Of a DNA stretch of 64,000 bases, positions 1 through 8,477 are shown in pieces. This DNA comes from Bacteroidota bacterium (GTDB taxonomy: Bacteria > Bacteroidota > Ignavibacteria > Kryptoniales > JAKASW01): NCBI GenBank assembly GCA_021811615.1, contig JAJZNW010000061.1, forward strand, positions 62,001-126,000, in the 5' to 3' direction. Positions within the stretch are counted from its first letter, which is position 1; each line of letters starts with the position of its first letter. Below the pieces are notes generated by a model, which had not been told where the DNA came from, searched no databases, and worked only from the letters and a program-made list of their open reading frames with translations. A program made the position numbers and the translations under genes.

Positions 1-3000
1 GGCCGAGATCGGTGATAACCGCGTGGATCGTTTCCCGATGGCTCGCAAATACCCCGAGCCCTTCCTCACCGTTTTTCGCAGTAAGAACTGTGTATCCTCG
101 CGGGACAAGCGTATCAACGAGCATCTTGAGGAGCATTTCCTCGTCTTCAATCACGAGGACCGTTTCAGTTCCCACGGGGTATGTTACTGCACGCTTTTCG
201 GTTCTGCTTTCACTTTCCAGCGATGCCGGAGGGAGATAGACTTCAAAGGTCGATCCCTTTCCCTGCTCACTCACCAAGTTGATGAATCCCCCGTGATTCT
301 GGAGTATAGAATACACCATGGCAAGGCCGAGCCCTGTCCCTTTGCCAGGTTCCTTTGTTGTGAAGAAAGGATCGAAGGCTTTCCGACGCGTTTCCTCATC
401 CATGCCGATGCCGGTGTCGGTTATCCTGATGGCAACGTAATCCTGGTCGACCGCCGCCGGAAATTTCGAAGCGACATAAGCTCTTTCAGCGGTCGAGGAA
501 GAGAGAGTCAAGGTTCCCCCCTGCGGCATGGCGTCCCTGGCGTTGATGCAGAGATTCATGAACACCTGATGAAGCTGCGTGGAATCGCCTACAACGCCGG
601 GTATACTCCCGTCAAGATCGGGGCTGATGAGAATGGTCTTAGGAAAAGTCTCTGTTAAAAAGGCTATCGTGTCACGAATGATTTCGTTGACGGAGACGGG
701 CTTGAAGACAGTTTCGGTCTTCCTGGCAAACGTCAGGAGTTGTCTTACGAGGGAGGCGCCTCTCTCTGATGCTTTTTCAATGGATTCGATGCTTCTTGCC
801 GCGCTTTCCTTGTCTAGCCCATTTTCCCTGAGAAGCGTCGAATACCCCATAATCACGCCGAGAAGGTTATTGAAGTCATGCGCAATGCCTCCCGCAAGGG
901 TGCCGAGGCTTTCCAGCTTCTGTGACTGGATCAGCTGGCGTTCAAGCTCACTTCTTTTGGACTCTATCGCACGCAGTTCGGCTTCCGTCTTTTTGCGCGA
1001 GGTGATATCCCGGATGACACCTACTGAGCCTTTTGTATCGCCGTTGCTGTAGGGAGTCGCATCAAGTTCCCCGTAGAAGATGGACCCGTCTTTTCGTTTA
1101 AACTTCAGTTCAAGGTTCTTACTGGAATGTCCAGCTTCTCCTTTCATCATGAAAATACCAGGTGCGCGCTCTACGTCGTCTTCGGAAAGGAACTGCGTGA
1201 ATTCCCTTCCGGCCATTTCCGACGGATGGAATCCGAACATTTGTTCGCTGAATGGAGAGACGTAAAGGATTACACCGTTCGAGGCGGCGACGAAGACGGT
1301 ATCCGTCAATTGTTCCATGATCGATCTGAATCTCTTTTCGCTTTCCCGTACAGCTCTTTCCGCCACCTTTCGCTCGGTGATATCCTGCAGGTAACCGTGC
1401 CAGGTTATTCCGTTGTCAGCGTCTCGCACCGGCATCGACCTTCCCTCGATCCAAACTTCCCCTTTTACAGGATGAAGATACCGAAATTCGTCGTGCCACA
1501 TCGTCATGGTGCGGGCGGATTCGGCTATGGAGTTATTTATGTGCCCAACGTCGTCGGGATGGAAGTGTGCGAATACCGGCGACAGATCCTGGGCCAATTC
1601 TTCCTGGGAATAACCGTAGAGGTCCATGACGGCGGCGCTTGCATACGGCATGCAGGCGGTGCCGTCAGGTCGCAAGCGAAACGAATGTATAACGCCCGGC
1701 GCCGTCTCCGCAACCATGGCGATCCTGTCGCGCTCTTCCGATAATGCGATCTCGTTCCGCCGTCTTTCCTCGCTAACCTCCATCGCATCGAGCGCGAATG
1801 AAATGTCGAGCCCCATTTCCTCCAGAAGCCTGATTACCTCAGGCATGAAGATGTCGGCTTCGTAGGCATAGATTGTCAGAACGCCTATTACCTCGCCATT
1901 GAGGCGAAACGGTACCGCCGCCGCCGCGTTAAGTTTGTACACCAGGAGGACTTCTCTCCAGTGTTTCGTCTCGAGCATACCGGGCACATCGCCGCTTGTT
2001 ACGACCCTGTTTTCCTTCACGGCGGTGCTCAAAAGGCCACCACGGTATTGTGGCGACTCGATATCGATCACGGAATACGGGCGGTCGGGAATACCGGACC
2101 CTTTCCACTCATTCAACTCCAGGCTGTGCCGCTCCTTATTGTACAGTCCGACCGCCGCGAGCGGAAATTCGCCGAATTGAAGCGCAAGGTCGCAGATCGA
2201 GGCGAAGAGCTCCTTACGCCCTTTCACCCGAACGATTGTCTGGTTTATCTGGCTGAGTGCCGCGTATAGCCGGGTAAGATACCTGATCCTGTCCTTTGCC
2301 AGCTTTGCTTCTGTAATGTCTTGAAAAGTTCCCCGCAACTTGACTACTCTGCCGTTTTCTTTTATAGGATGGCCTATCGTCCTGACCCACTTGCGCTGTC
2401 CATCGGCAGCCCTCAATTCAAGTTCCAGATCGTATGATTCACCGTTCTCGATAGCTTCCCTTACCGCGGACTCGATGCGTTCTCTATGTATTCCCTCATA
2501 AAAACTCAAACCCAGCTGAGCATTTGTCTCCATGCCCGGTTCCAAGCCATGGATCCTCGCGGTCTCCTCGGTCCACGTTCCCGTGAGATCATCGGTGCGA
2601 AACTCCCAGGCTCCTATGTTCGCCATCCTGCTCATCTCATCGAGGAGGAAGCTCTTGTCGATGATGGATTGCTCGACCATCTTGCGATCGGTTATATCTT
2701 CAATAGAGCCTTCGTAGTAAAGCGTGTTCCCTTTCTGGTCCCTGACGGCGCTCGCACTTTCCCTGAGGTAAACAATGCTGCCGTCTTTTCGTGTCCACCC
2801 TGATTCCAGCCCGAGGACAATACCTTCAGACTCTATACGTGAAATGAAATCATGCCGCGAATAACCCGGTCCGAATCCTTCATTCGGCAAATCTCTTTTC
2901 TGTAATTCCTCGAGGCTTTCAAAACCGAGCATTTGCAGAAGCGCCCTGTTCGCCATGAGGACTTTTCCATCCGGAGTGGTTCTGTAAAATCCAATCGTAG

Positions 3001-3982
3001 TATTATCGAATACCGACCTGTATCTCTCTTCGCTCTCAAGGAGAGCCCGTTCCATCTCCCTGCGCGTATCTTCTGCTTTGAACTTCCCGAAGCCGAGCGC
3101 AATGTTTTCCCCTATTGCTCCTAGTAAATGCAGGTCACTTTCTTCAAATGCTCCTTCCTCCGCCGCAGCGAGAATGAATACTCCCGCATTCTTTTTTTCA
3201 GACTTAAACGGCACTGCCGACGCAGAACGCAGGTTACGCTTAGCGGCTTCATCGAGCCAATAAGAATTCAGCCCGTCATTTTGAAGAGCACGGCTGATGA
3301 CGACTTTTCCTGACATTAGCGCCCTGCCCTGAAGGGAGAGCTGAAATTCGCGCGAATCAAGGGAGAGGGTTTGATATGGGGGGAGGCCGTACCTGGCGTC
3401 CTTCCAGGCGGCGAGCGTTATCGTTTTGCGGGCATCATCGAGCAGGCCGACGGAGGCCAGCGTGAATCTTCCCGTACCTGTTGCCGCCTCACAAATCTCC
3501 CGGAAATAGGAATCTCGGTTCTCGGCATGAAGGATCGCACTGTTGATGCGGCTAAGAGTTCCGTATATGCCGGACAGACGATTCGATTCGTTCGACGCGT
3601 TCTTCAGGCTGCCGATATCTCTTACAAGAGAAACGTAAGTGCCGTCCTCAAGCGCGTGGACTGCCAGATCTACATCAAGGGCCGAGCCATCTTTCCGAGT
3701 GACAACCATGTCGCGGCCCCGCTCGTCATGCGCGCTTCCTCCCTCGGGGCCCGCGGCCTCGTTTGAGTCACGCGACGGGATCAGGTCGGAGAACGAAAGG
3801 CGGAGCATCTCATCGCGAGTGTAACCGAAAATGCGACACGCGGCAGCGTTGACATTCCTGCATCTGCCCGTCGAATCTGTTATTATGATCCCATCGATGG
3901 ATTTCTCGAACAGTGTGCGGCCGAATTCCGGGGAGAGAGATAACTGCGTATTAGGTCTAAGAATATTTCTGAACTTGCTCAT
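1..3982 (-). CDS. Multi-PAS/GAF hybrid sensor histidine kinase, C-terminus cut by window edge
   Basis: The reverse strand is open from an ATG at 3982 to base 1, at least 1327 codons. Reading it gives, in order: PAS (about residues 15-125), GAF, PAS, PAS, GAF, PAS, PAS, a HisKA dimerisation helix, an HATPase domain and a receiver domain. The H-box reads AGGIAHDFNNLLG with the phospho-accepting His near residue 1035 (bases 878-880). The ATPase G-box reads GKGTGLGLAMVYSI. The receiver contains VLVIEDEEM and VITDLG; its candidate phospho-Asp is at bases 8-10, so only its end is missing. No membrane segment or signal peptide is seen, so it should be cytoplasmic and sense soluble or redox ligands. 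The signal is unknown. It is the first gene of its transcription unit as far as the window shows, with no linked response regulator visible. Confidence 0.93.
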   Translation of the reverse strand, partial: MSKFRNILRPNTQLSLSPEFGRTLFEKSIDGIIITDSTGRCRNVNAAACRIFGYTRDEMLRLSFSDLIPSRDSNEAAGPEGGSAHDERGRDMVVTRKDGSALDVDLAVHALEDGTYVSLVRDIGSLKNASNESNRLSGIYGTLSRINSAILHAENRDSYFREICEAATGTGRFTLASVGLLDDARKTITLAAWKDARYGLPPYQTLSLDSREFQLSLQGRALMSGKVVISRALQNDGLNSYWLDEAAKRNLRSASAVPFKSEKKNAGVFILAAAEEGAFEESDLHLLGAIGENIALGFGKFKAEDTRREMERALLESEERYRSVFDNTTIGFYRTTPDGKVLMANRALLQMLGFESLEELQKRDLPNEGFGPGYSRHDFISRIESEGIVLGLESGWTRKDGSIVYLRESASAVRDQKGNTLYYEGSIEDITDRKMVEQSIIDKSFLLDEMSRMANIGAWEFRTDDLTGTWTEETARIHGLEPGMETNAQLGLSFYEGIHRERIESAVREAIENGESYDLELELRAADGQRKWVRTIGHPIKENGRVVKLRGTFQDITEAKLAKDRIRYLTRLYAALSQINQTIVRVKGRKELFASICDLALQFGEFPLAAVGLYNKERHSLELNEWKGSGIPDRPYSVIDIESPQYRGGLLSTAVKENRVVTSGDVPGMLETKHWREVLLVYKLNAAAAVPFRLNGEVIGVLTIYAYEADIFMPEVIRLLEEMGLDISFALDAMEVSEERRRNEIALSEERDRIAMVAETAPGVIHSFRLRPDGTACMPYASAAVMDLYGYSQEELAQDLSPVFAHFHPDDVGHINNSIAESARTMTMWHDEFRYLHPVKGEVWIEGRSMPVRDADNGITWHGYLQDITERKVAERAVRESEKRFRSIMEQLTDTVFVAASNGVILYVSPFSEQMFGFHPSEMAGREFTQFLSEDDVERAPGIFMMKGEAGHSSKNLELKFKRKDGSIFYGELDATPYSNGDTKGSVGVIRDITSRKKTEAELRAIESKRSELERQLIQSQKLESLGTLAGGIAHDFNNLLGVIMGYSTLLRENGLDKESAARSIESIEKASERGASLVRQLLTFARKTETVFKPVSVNEIIRDTIAFLTETFPKTILISPDLDGSIPGVVGDSTQLHQVFMNLCINARDAMPQGGTLTLSSSTAERAYVASKFPAAVDQDYVAIRITDTGIGMDEETRRKAFDPFFTTKEPGKGTGLGLAMVYSILQNHGGFINLVSEQGKGSTFEVYLPPASLESESRTEKRAVTYPVGTETVLVIEDEEMLLKMLVDTLVPRGYTVLTAKNGEEGLGVFASHRETIHAVITDLG

Positions 3983-4320
3983 GAATCACGGGAAACGACG
4001 GAGTTCCGTTTGTCTTTGTTTGTCCTATAGCGAAAAGGTTCGCCGGCTTTGTAAGCGAAGGCGTACTTTTTCGAAAGGTTGCAACTATGGAATGGGGATA
4101 TCCTCGGCCAGAACGGACAAAAACCACTAACGGAAATTCGGCTATCAAAAACCTTTCCCGTGCCATGAAAGGTGCTTCTCTAACACGCCAATACCCGCTC
4201 CGTGAATCCATCAGGCCATTGGTTTGGTTATCCCAAATAACTGGACGACTACCAACAATATGGCCAATCGAGGGAACTTTTCCAAAGTACAAGGCCCTTT
4301 CGGCAAGTCTTGTCTCCGAC
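3983..4320. other. Intergenic region upstream of the sensor kinase
   Basis: About 340 bases separate the kinase start from the terminator of the next gene. Both strands are open over much of the stretch (reading frames of about 130 codons each way, at 3957-4361 and 4087-4491). Neither has a ribosome binding site, a recognisable domain or a sensible end: the plus frame runs through a terminator and into the neighbouring gene. I treat it as non-coding leader and promoter region. I could not pick a convincing promoter. Confidence 0.5.
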
Positions 4321-4358
4321 AAAAAAAAACCGGGAGGTAAGAGTGTCTTTCCTCCCGG
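4321..4358 (-). terminator. Rho-independent terminator of the small secreted protein gene
   Basis: On the minus strand an 8-bp perfect stem (CCGGGAGG with CCTCCCGG, 4351-4358 and 4330-4337) with a 13-base loop is followed directly by a run of nine T (4329-4321). It lies about 40 bases past the stop codon at 4397, as expected for the end of that transcript. Confidence 0.85.
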
Positions 4359-4396
4359 CACTTTCCTTCAATTGCCCGGCTGTTTGAAGTCAGGCG

Positions 4397-4804
4397 CTAT
4401 CTCATTCCCCGGCGTGCCCAGACAGGTCGACCATTGTCATCACGCAATGTCAACGTTTTACCGCCGTACTTCACTACCGCAGCCGCAATGAAGTCATTAC
4501 CGTTGAATTGCATCTTTGAGCCTGTGATTACCACTGCCTCGCCCGCCTTGAATGAAATCTCCTGCCGGTCGAGATAGAAAGCAGGTCCGATGTGGACGGG
4601 GATAGTTCCGCTGCTATCCTTCACCGTGAGCTGGATCATCTGGAAATTTCCTCCTCTGCCGGTGAGGGTATCGACGCTCTGGATCGTCCCGGTAATGGTA
4701 GTGACCGTGGACGGGTCGTAGAACATGCGGCGTTGTCCCATTCCCTGGCCGAACGCGGTGACTGCAATCAGTGTCAGCGCTGAAAACACGAGAAGATTTT
4801 TCAT
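4397..4804 (-). CDS. Small secreted beta-barrel (OB-fold-like) protein
   Basis: A 135-residue protein. I start it at the ATG at 4804 because that gives a clean signal peptide (MKNLLVFSALTLIAVTAFG, cleavage near FGQG) and a GGGAG ribosome site just upstream; a longer in-frame start at 4855 would put a hydrophilic tail in front of the signal. The mature part alternates short beta-rich segments (TTITGTIQSVDTLTG, FQMIQLTVKDSSGTIPVHIGP, EAVVITGSKMQFNGNDFIAA). This resembles small periplasmic OB-fold proteins that bind metals, nucleotides or oligosaccharides. No catalytic motif is seen. It is a single-gene unit with its own terminator. Function is unknown; the fold call is by pattern only. Confidence 0.75.
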   Translation of the reverse strand: MKNLLVFSALTLIAVTAFGQGMGQRRMFYDPSTVTTITGTIQSVDTLTGRGGNFQMIQLTVKDSSGTIPVHIGPAFYLDRQEISFKAGEAVVITGSKMQFNGNDFIAAAVVKYGGKTLTLRDDNGRPVWARRGMR

Positions 4805-4934
4805 ACCTGGTGCTCCCTTCTTTTGTTTGGAAAATGCATCTGTATAGGCGGCCATCGGCGCGCCGAAATAACATACTTTTTGTTAGATGCGTAAACCGGA
4901 AAAAGGGTTGAATCTTCGCACGCAGAGACCGTTA

Positions 4935-5513
4935 TTATTTCCAGAACCCGGCGAGGTCTTCAGCGGAAACAAGCGGCATAAGGTTCTTCAAGTTCGCGAG
5001 CGAACGCTCATGCCCTTCCTTCGAGGGAGAAGATACCGCGTCGGAAACCACAACCGGGAAGAATCCCCTGTTCCCAGCGGCACGCGCGCTCGATTCGATC
5101 CCCATCTCGGTTGAAATTCCTGTGAACACGATTGTAGAGATCCCGGCGTTTCTGAGCATCAGTTCAAAGTTCGTCCCGATGAATATATCCGCGGTATTCT
5201 TGTTCATCACGATGTCCTGCCGCTCCGGATTAATGTAGAGATCGTACGCATCGGGGGTTCTATTGATACTCCACTGCCTCCTCTTCATCATGAATTTCCT
5301 GGCGGCCGACTCGAACCTCTCAGGAAGCGGAGTGATTTTCGTGAAGAGAACCGGGATATCTTTTGATCTTGCAGCGGGGGCCAGTTTCTGAACATTCTTT
5401 AGAAATTCATCCTTGTTGAAAATCGTCTCGACCAGCATTTTCTGAATATCCCAAAGAACCAATATCGACCTCTTGGGCTGAAGGAATTCAGAAATCTCTT
5501 CGATGTTGCTCAT
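4935..5513 (-). CDS. Isochorismatase-fold hydrolase lacking the catalytic cysteine
   Basis: A 192-residue cytoplasmic protein starting at an ATG behind AGGAGA. It has the alpha/beta isochorismatase (cysteine-hydrolase superfamily) layout: the first-strand Asp in ILVLWDIQ, the Lys in [10 protein letters not shown], and the cis-peptide/nucleophile-loop region [15 protein letters not shown]. In nicotinamidase and N-carbamoylsarcosine amidase the loop reads G-x-x-T-x-x-C. Here the Cys position is Gly, as in EntB-type isochorismatases, which hydrolyse a vinyl ether without a nucleophilic Cys. An amidase role is therefore unlikely; a vinyl-ether or other hydrolase, or a non-catalytic role, is more plausible. 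No siderophore or phenazine genes lie nearby, so the substrate is open. It is monocistronic, with its stop 130 bases from the next start downstream. Confidence 0.85.
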   Translation of the reverse strand: MSNIEEISEFLQPKRSILVLWDIQKMLVETIFNKDEFLKNVQKLAPAARSKDIPVLFTKITPLPERFESAARKFMMKRRQWSINRTPDAYDLYINPERQDIVMNKNTADIFIGTNFELMLRNAGISTIVFTGISTEMGIESSARAAGNRGFFPVVVSDAVSSPSKEGHERSLANLKNLMPLVSAEDLAGFWK

Positions 5514-5720
5514 TGTGGTTTCTCCTCTAAATGTGCTTTTTTATGAATTAGACGTTAAGTGCACCATGAAGTCACACGCCTTCCCCTGGAGGATACGATA
5601 AGCGGTTCTGTTTCGCAAGCAGGCACACGGCCGCCAAGAGGGACGCCAATGCCGCAAATAGCAGAGGAGGATTTGCGAATGACATGAATGGGTTACATAT
5701 GCGCTATCTGGGAATAGAGG

Positions 5721-5742
5721 GGGGAAGCTTCGGTGCTTCCCC
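5721..5742 (-). terminator. GC-rich hairpin past the helicase gene
   Basis: GGGGAAGC (5721-5728), a six-base TTCGGT loop and GCTTCCCC (5735-5742) form a perfect 8-bp stem about 70 bases beyond the helicase stop. The T-tract on the minus strand is poor, so termination is probable but not proven; the site could also be an mRNA 3-prime stabiliser. Confidence 0.4.
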
Positions 5743-5808
5743 TCATTGTTTCAAGAATCAAAAGGACTTCGTCCGCATCCGGAACCGGACGCAGATTGTA
5801 CCCCGATA

Positions 5809-7029
5809 TTATCTTCGGCCTGATCTCTCGTTTCGGTGACGGCGATGGGCACTCTTTCTTGAAGGATGCTCATCTGAAGCGGGCTTGTTTTCAAACTTAT
5901 GAGGAACAGGCACCGGGGCGCGTTTTTTGAAATCGTCCAGCTCCTTCAGCGTGATATCGCCGCGATACTTGAAAAGGATCTGCTGGAAGAATTTCTTCTC
6001 CTCTTCGGTTGCCACGAGAGATACAGCTTCACCCTTCTGTCCGGCGCGGGCTGTCCTTCCGACGCGGTGTGTGTACGATTCCACATCCTTCGGGATCTCG
6101 TAGTTGTAAACATGTGAGACGTCGTCGATGTGCAGGCCGCGGGCCGCAACGTCCGTCGCTACGAGAACCGTGAACTTCTCCCTCCGAAAATCATCCGTTA
6201 CTCGCTCTCTCTGCGGCTGAGACATGTTTCCGTTCAGCGCACGCGCCTGGATACCTATCTCAGTCAGCTTCTTGGAGACTTTCACAGTTATATGTTTCCG
6301 GTTGCAGAAGACAATCGCGAGGTGGCGCTCCTGTTCGAGCAGATCGGCCAGAAGATCCAATTTTCTATCCGGTGAAACCCGGTAATAAGTCTGCTTAAGG
6401 TAAATCGGCTTAACGGTCGCTTCGAACCTCACGTTCTTCGGGTTGCGCAGATACTTTGACGCAAGCTTCTCAATCTCCTTCGGTACAGTTGCGCTGAATA
6501 GGAGCGTCTGATGTTCAGCCGGCAGTTTCGACGCAATGCGTTCGACGTCTCTTATGAATCCCATGTCGAGCATTCGGTCCGCCTCATCGCATACAAAATA
6601 CTTCACCGAATTGAGTCTCACCGCGTTCCTGTTCAAGAGATCGATAAGCCGTCCCGGTGTGGCGACTATGATGTTAGCCTGTCTGAGCTTCGAGGCCTGG
6701 ACGTTTATCGATACTCCGCCGTAGACGGGGACTATGCCGAGGTGTTTTCCTGCGGAGAATTTTATGAATTCTCCGGCGACTTGTGTCGCGAGTTCCCGGG
6801 TCGGTACGAGTATCAGCGCCTTCAGACCGTCGCGTCGGGTGAGCTGTTCAATTATCGGTATCGCGAAGCTCAGCGTCTTCCCTGAGCCTGTTTCCGATTG
6901 TGCGAGGACATCTCTCCCGCCGGTAATGGCCGGTATTATTTGTTCCTGGACCGGTGTTGCAACCGTGATTCCCTGTGCTTCGAGTAATTTCGTTATCTCA
7001 TCACTGAGCACAAAAGACTGTGATTTCAT
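5809..7029 (-). CDS. DEAD-box ATP-dependent RNA helicase (RhlE-like)
   Basis: 406 residues with the full DEAD-box motif set in order: Q motif with ATPVQEQIIPAI, motif I AQSETGSGKT, Ia PTRELA, TPGRLIDLL (Ib), DEADRMLDMGF (II), SAT (III), VATDVAARGLHIDDV (V) and HRVGRTARAGQKG (VI). A basic tail rich in Lys, Arg and His follows the second RecA domain, as in RhlE, and probably binds RNA non-specifically. It should unwind RNA duplexes in ribosome assembly or mRNA decay in the cytoplasm. It is monocistronic. The subfamily (RhlE versus other short DEAD proteins) is inferred from length and tail only. Confidence 0.95.
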   Translation of the reverse strand: MKSQSFVLSDEITKLLEAQGITVATPVQEQIIPAITGGRDVLAQSETGSGKTLSFAIPIIEQLTRRDGLKALILVPTRELATQVAGEFIKFSAGKHLGIVPVYGGVSINVQASKLRQANIIVATPGRLIDLLNRNAVRLNSVKYFVCDEADRMLDMGFIRDVERIASKLPAEHQTLLFSATVPKEIEKLASKYLRNPKNVRFEATVKPIYLKQTYYRVSPDRKLDLLADLLEQERHLAIVFCNRKHITVKVSKKLTEIGIQARALNGNMSQPQRERVTDDFRREKFTVLVATDVAARGLHIDDVSHVYNYEIPKDVESYTHRVGRTARAGQKGEAVSLVATEEEKKFFQQILFKYRGDITLKELDDFKKRAPVPVPHKFENKPASDEHPSRKSAHRRHRNERSGRR

Positions 7030-7432
7030 TAAAACCTTTCATTTAGAATGTGACAATAAAGTATATGGGAATCAGTTGCTGAGAAGGATTACGGGTTTTC
7101 TGTTGTCAGAAGTATCCTTAGAAGAAGACCAAATCCCGGCTTCTGAACACCGTCGCCCGTTCTTCTATACAGGTAGGGAGAAGATGTTGCTTTCTTGGCC
7201 TTAATATAACACGTCCGGGGGAAAAGTCACAGACAATTCGACACGATCTTCGAAGCCTCGATGAAAAACGTGTATTTGCGCCGATTGAGCCCCGTCTCAG
7301 GCGGTCTTTAGCCCCGTTTGTATTGCGCTTGTATTGCGCTACAATTGCGCTCAACCCTCGTTTCTATTCCGAATTGGGACCGGGCAGGATGCGCACTTGC
7401 CGGTTTCGGGATCCCAAAATATTTAAGCCGTC
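7030..7432. other. Intergenic region between cydB and the helicase gene
   Basis: About 400 bases with no credible gene. Near the cydB end there is an imperfect inverted repeat (TTGGGA at 7374-7379 and TCCCAA at 7412-7417, with pairing CCGG-rich arms inside), a possible transcript end for cydAB. The middle holds three tandem 11-base units (listed separately). The part next to the helicase start presumably contains its promoter, which I could not identify. Confidence 0.5.
7319..7351. repeat. Three tandem 11-bp repeats
   Basis: Two identical units (TGTATTGCGCT) and a third differing in its first bases (ACAATTGCGCT) follow one another without gaps. The period is close to one helical turn. They lie in the cydB-helicase intergenic region, about 290 bases before the helicase start. 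No function can be assigned. Confidence 0.7.
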
Positions 7433-8476
7433 TTACTCGCCTTTTGTCTGCGCAGAGACTTTTCCCGAGAGATTCCTATAAACGAACGTGAAGTAAACGA
7501 CGACGAGTATCATGCCGATAATCCACCAGACAAGTCCGACCTGCAGGCCGTACATGCTTGCCGAAGCGGTGTATGCCGTCAGGTTATACGAAGGGTTTGT
7601 CGTCGAGACGATCAGGTCGGGGAACAGAGTGCCTGCCATCGATGCGAGAATACCGGCTATGAAGACAATCGAACCGAGGAAGGGTCGAATATCATTTGCT
7701 CCTTTGAGGGCAGGCGGGATATAGAAGAGACCCGCCAGAGAGATCACGAGAAGGAGGAGAGGCCACACTCGGGCTACAAGCGGTGCGAAAAATTCCGGCC
7801 GTACTGTCGGAGTAAGGGCGAACGTAACCGCCGCAAGCGCGATCACGATCCACCAAAGACGTTTCGCCAGGGCGATGCTCCTCTCGCGCACTGGGCCGTC
7901 CGCCTTCCAGACCAGGAAAAGGGCGCCGTGCAAGGCAAGGACAGCAAGCGCGAAGAGGCCAGCCACGACGGTGTAGTAATCGAGTATCCCGATAGACGGA
8001 TGGATGAGCATGTTGGTGAAGAGCGGTATGGCGAAGTAGCCGTCTGCATTCAGGGGAACGCCGCGGACGATGTTGCCAAAAGCTGCACCAAGGATGATGA
8101 CTATCAGTATGGAAGCGAAGCGGAATGTCCAATCCCAGAACTCGTACCACAATTTATACGGCTCGTGGGAGCGCAGCTCTATAGAGAGACCACGAAGGAT
8201 CAGGAGCCAGAGGAGGATGATGAGCGGCATATAGAAGCCGCTGAACCCTGCGGCGTACGCACGGGGAAAAGCGAAGAACAATGTGCCGCCCGCAGCAAGC
8301 AGCCACACTTCGTTTCCGTCCCATACAGGGCCGACCGCACTCAGAACCTGGCGCCGATCGGCATCGGACTTCGCCACGAATCCGTAGACGATGCCGGCGC
8401 CGAAATCGAAGCCGTCGAGGACGACATATACGATCAGCATTGCGGTGAGCAATGAATACCAGAGCGGTTGCATCAT
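7433..8476 (-). CDS. cydB: Cytochrome bd ubiquinol oxidase subunit II
   Basis: 347 residues from the ATG at 8476, which sits one base after the cydA stop and behind GGAAGGAT at the end of cydA; an in-frame start further up would lie inside cydA. The N-terminus (MMQPLWYSLLTAMLIVYVVLDGFDFGAG...) and the segment VGPVWDGNEVWLLAAGGTLFFAFP are typical of CydB, with about nine hydrophobic helices. It pairs with CydA in the inner membrane to reduce oxygen to water with quinol, giving high-affinity, low-oxygen respiration. It is translationally coupled to cydA. No cydX-like mini-gene is apparent after it. Confidence 0.97.
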   Translation of the reverse strand: MMQPLWYSLLTAMLIVYVVLDGFDFGAGIVYGFVAKSDADRRQVLSAVGPVWDGNEVWLLAAGGTLFFAFPRAYAAGFSGFYMPLIILLWLLILRGLSIELRSHEPYKLWYEFWDWTFRFASILIVIILGAAFGNIVRGVPLNADGYFAIPLFTNMLIHPSIGILDYYTVVAGLFALAVLALHGALFLVWKADGPVRERSIALAKRLWWIVIALAAVTFALTPTVRPEFFAPLVARVWPLLLLVISLAGLFYIPPALKGANDIRPFLGSIVFIAGILASMAGTLFPDLIVSTTNPSYNLTAYTASASMYGLQVGLVWWIIGMILVVVYFTFVYRNLSGKVSAQTKGE

Positions 8477-8477
8477 A

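Noticed and set aside
3957-4361. 134-codon minus-strand frame upstream of the sensor kinase
   Set aside because: No ribosome site or domain, and it overlaps both the terminator and the kinase start.
4087-4491. 134-codon plus-strand frame overlapping a terminator and the secreted-protein gene
   Set aside because: It would run through a strong minus-strand terminator and into the end of a real gene, and shows no family resemblance.
7319-7351. Possible CRISPR array
   Set aside because: The repeats are contiguous 11-base units with no spacers and no cas genes are present.
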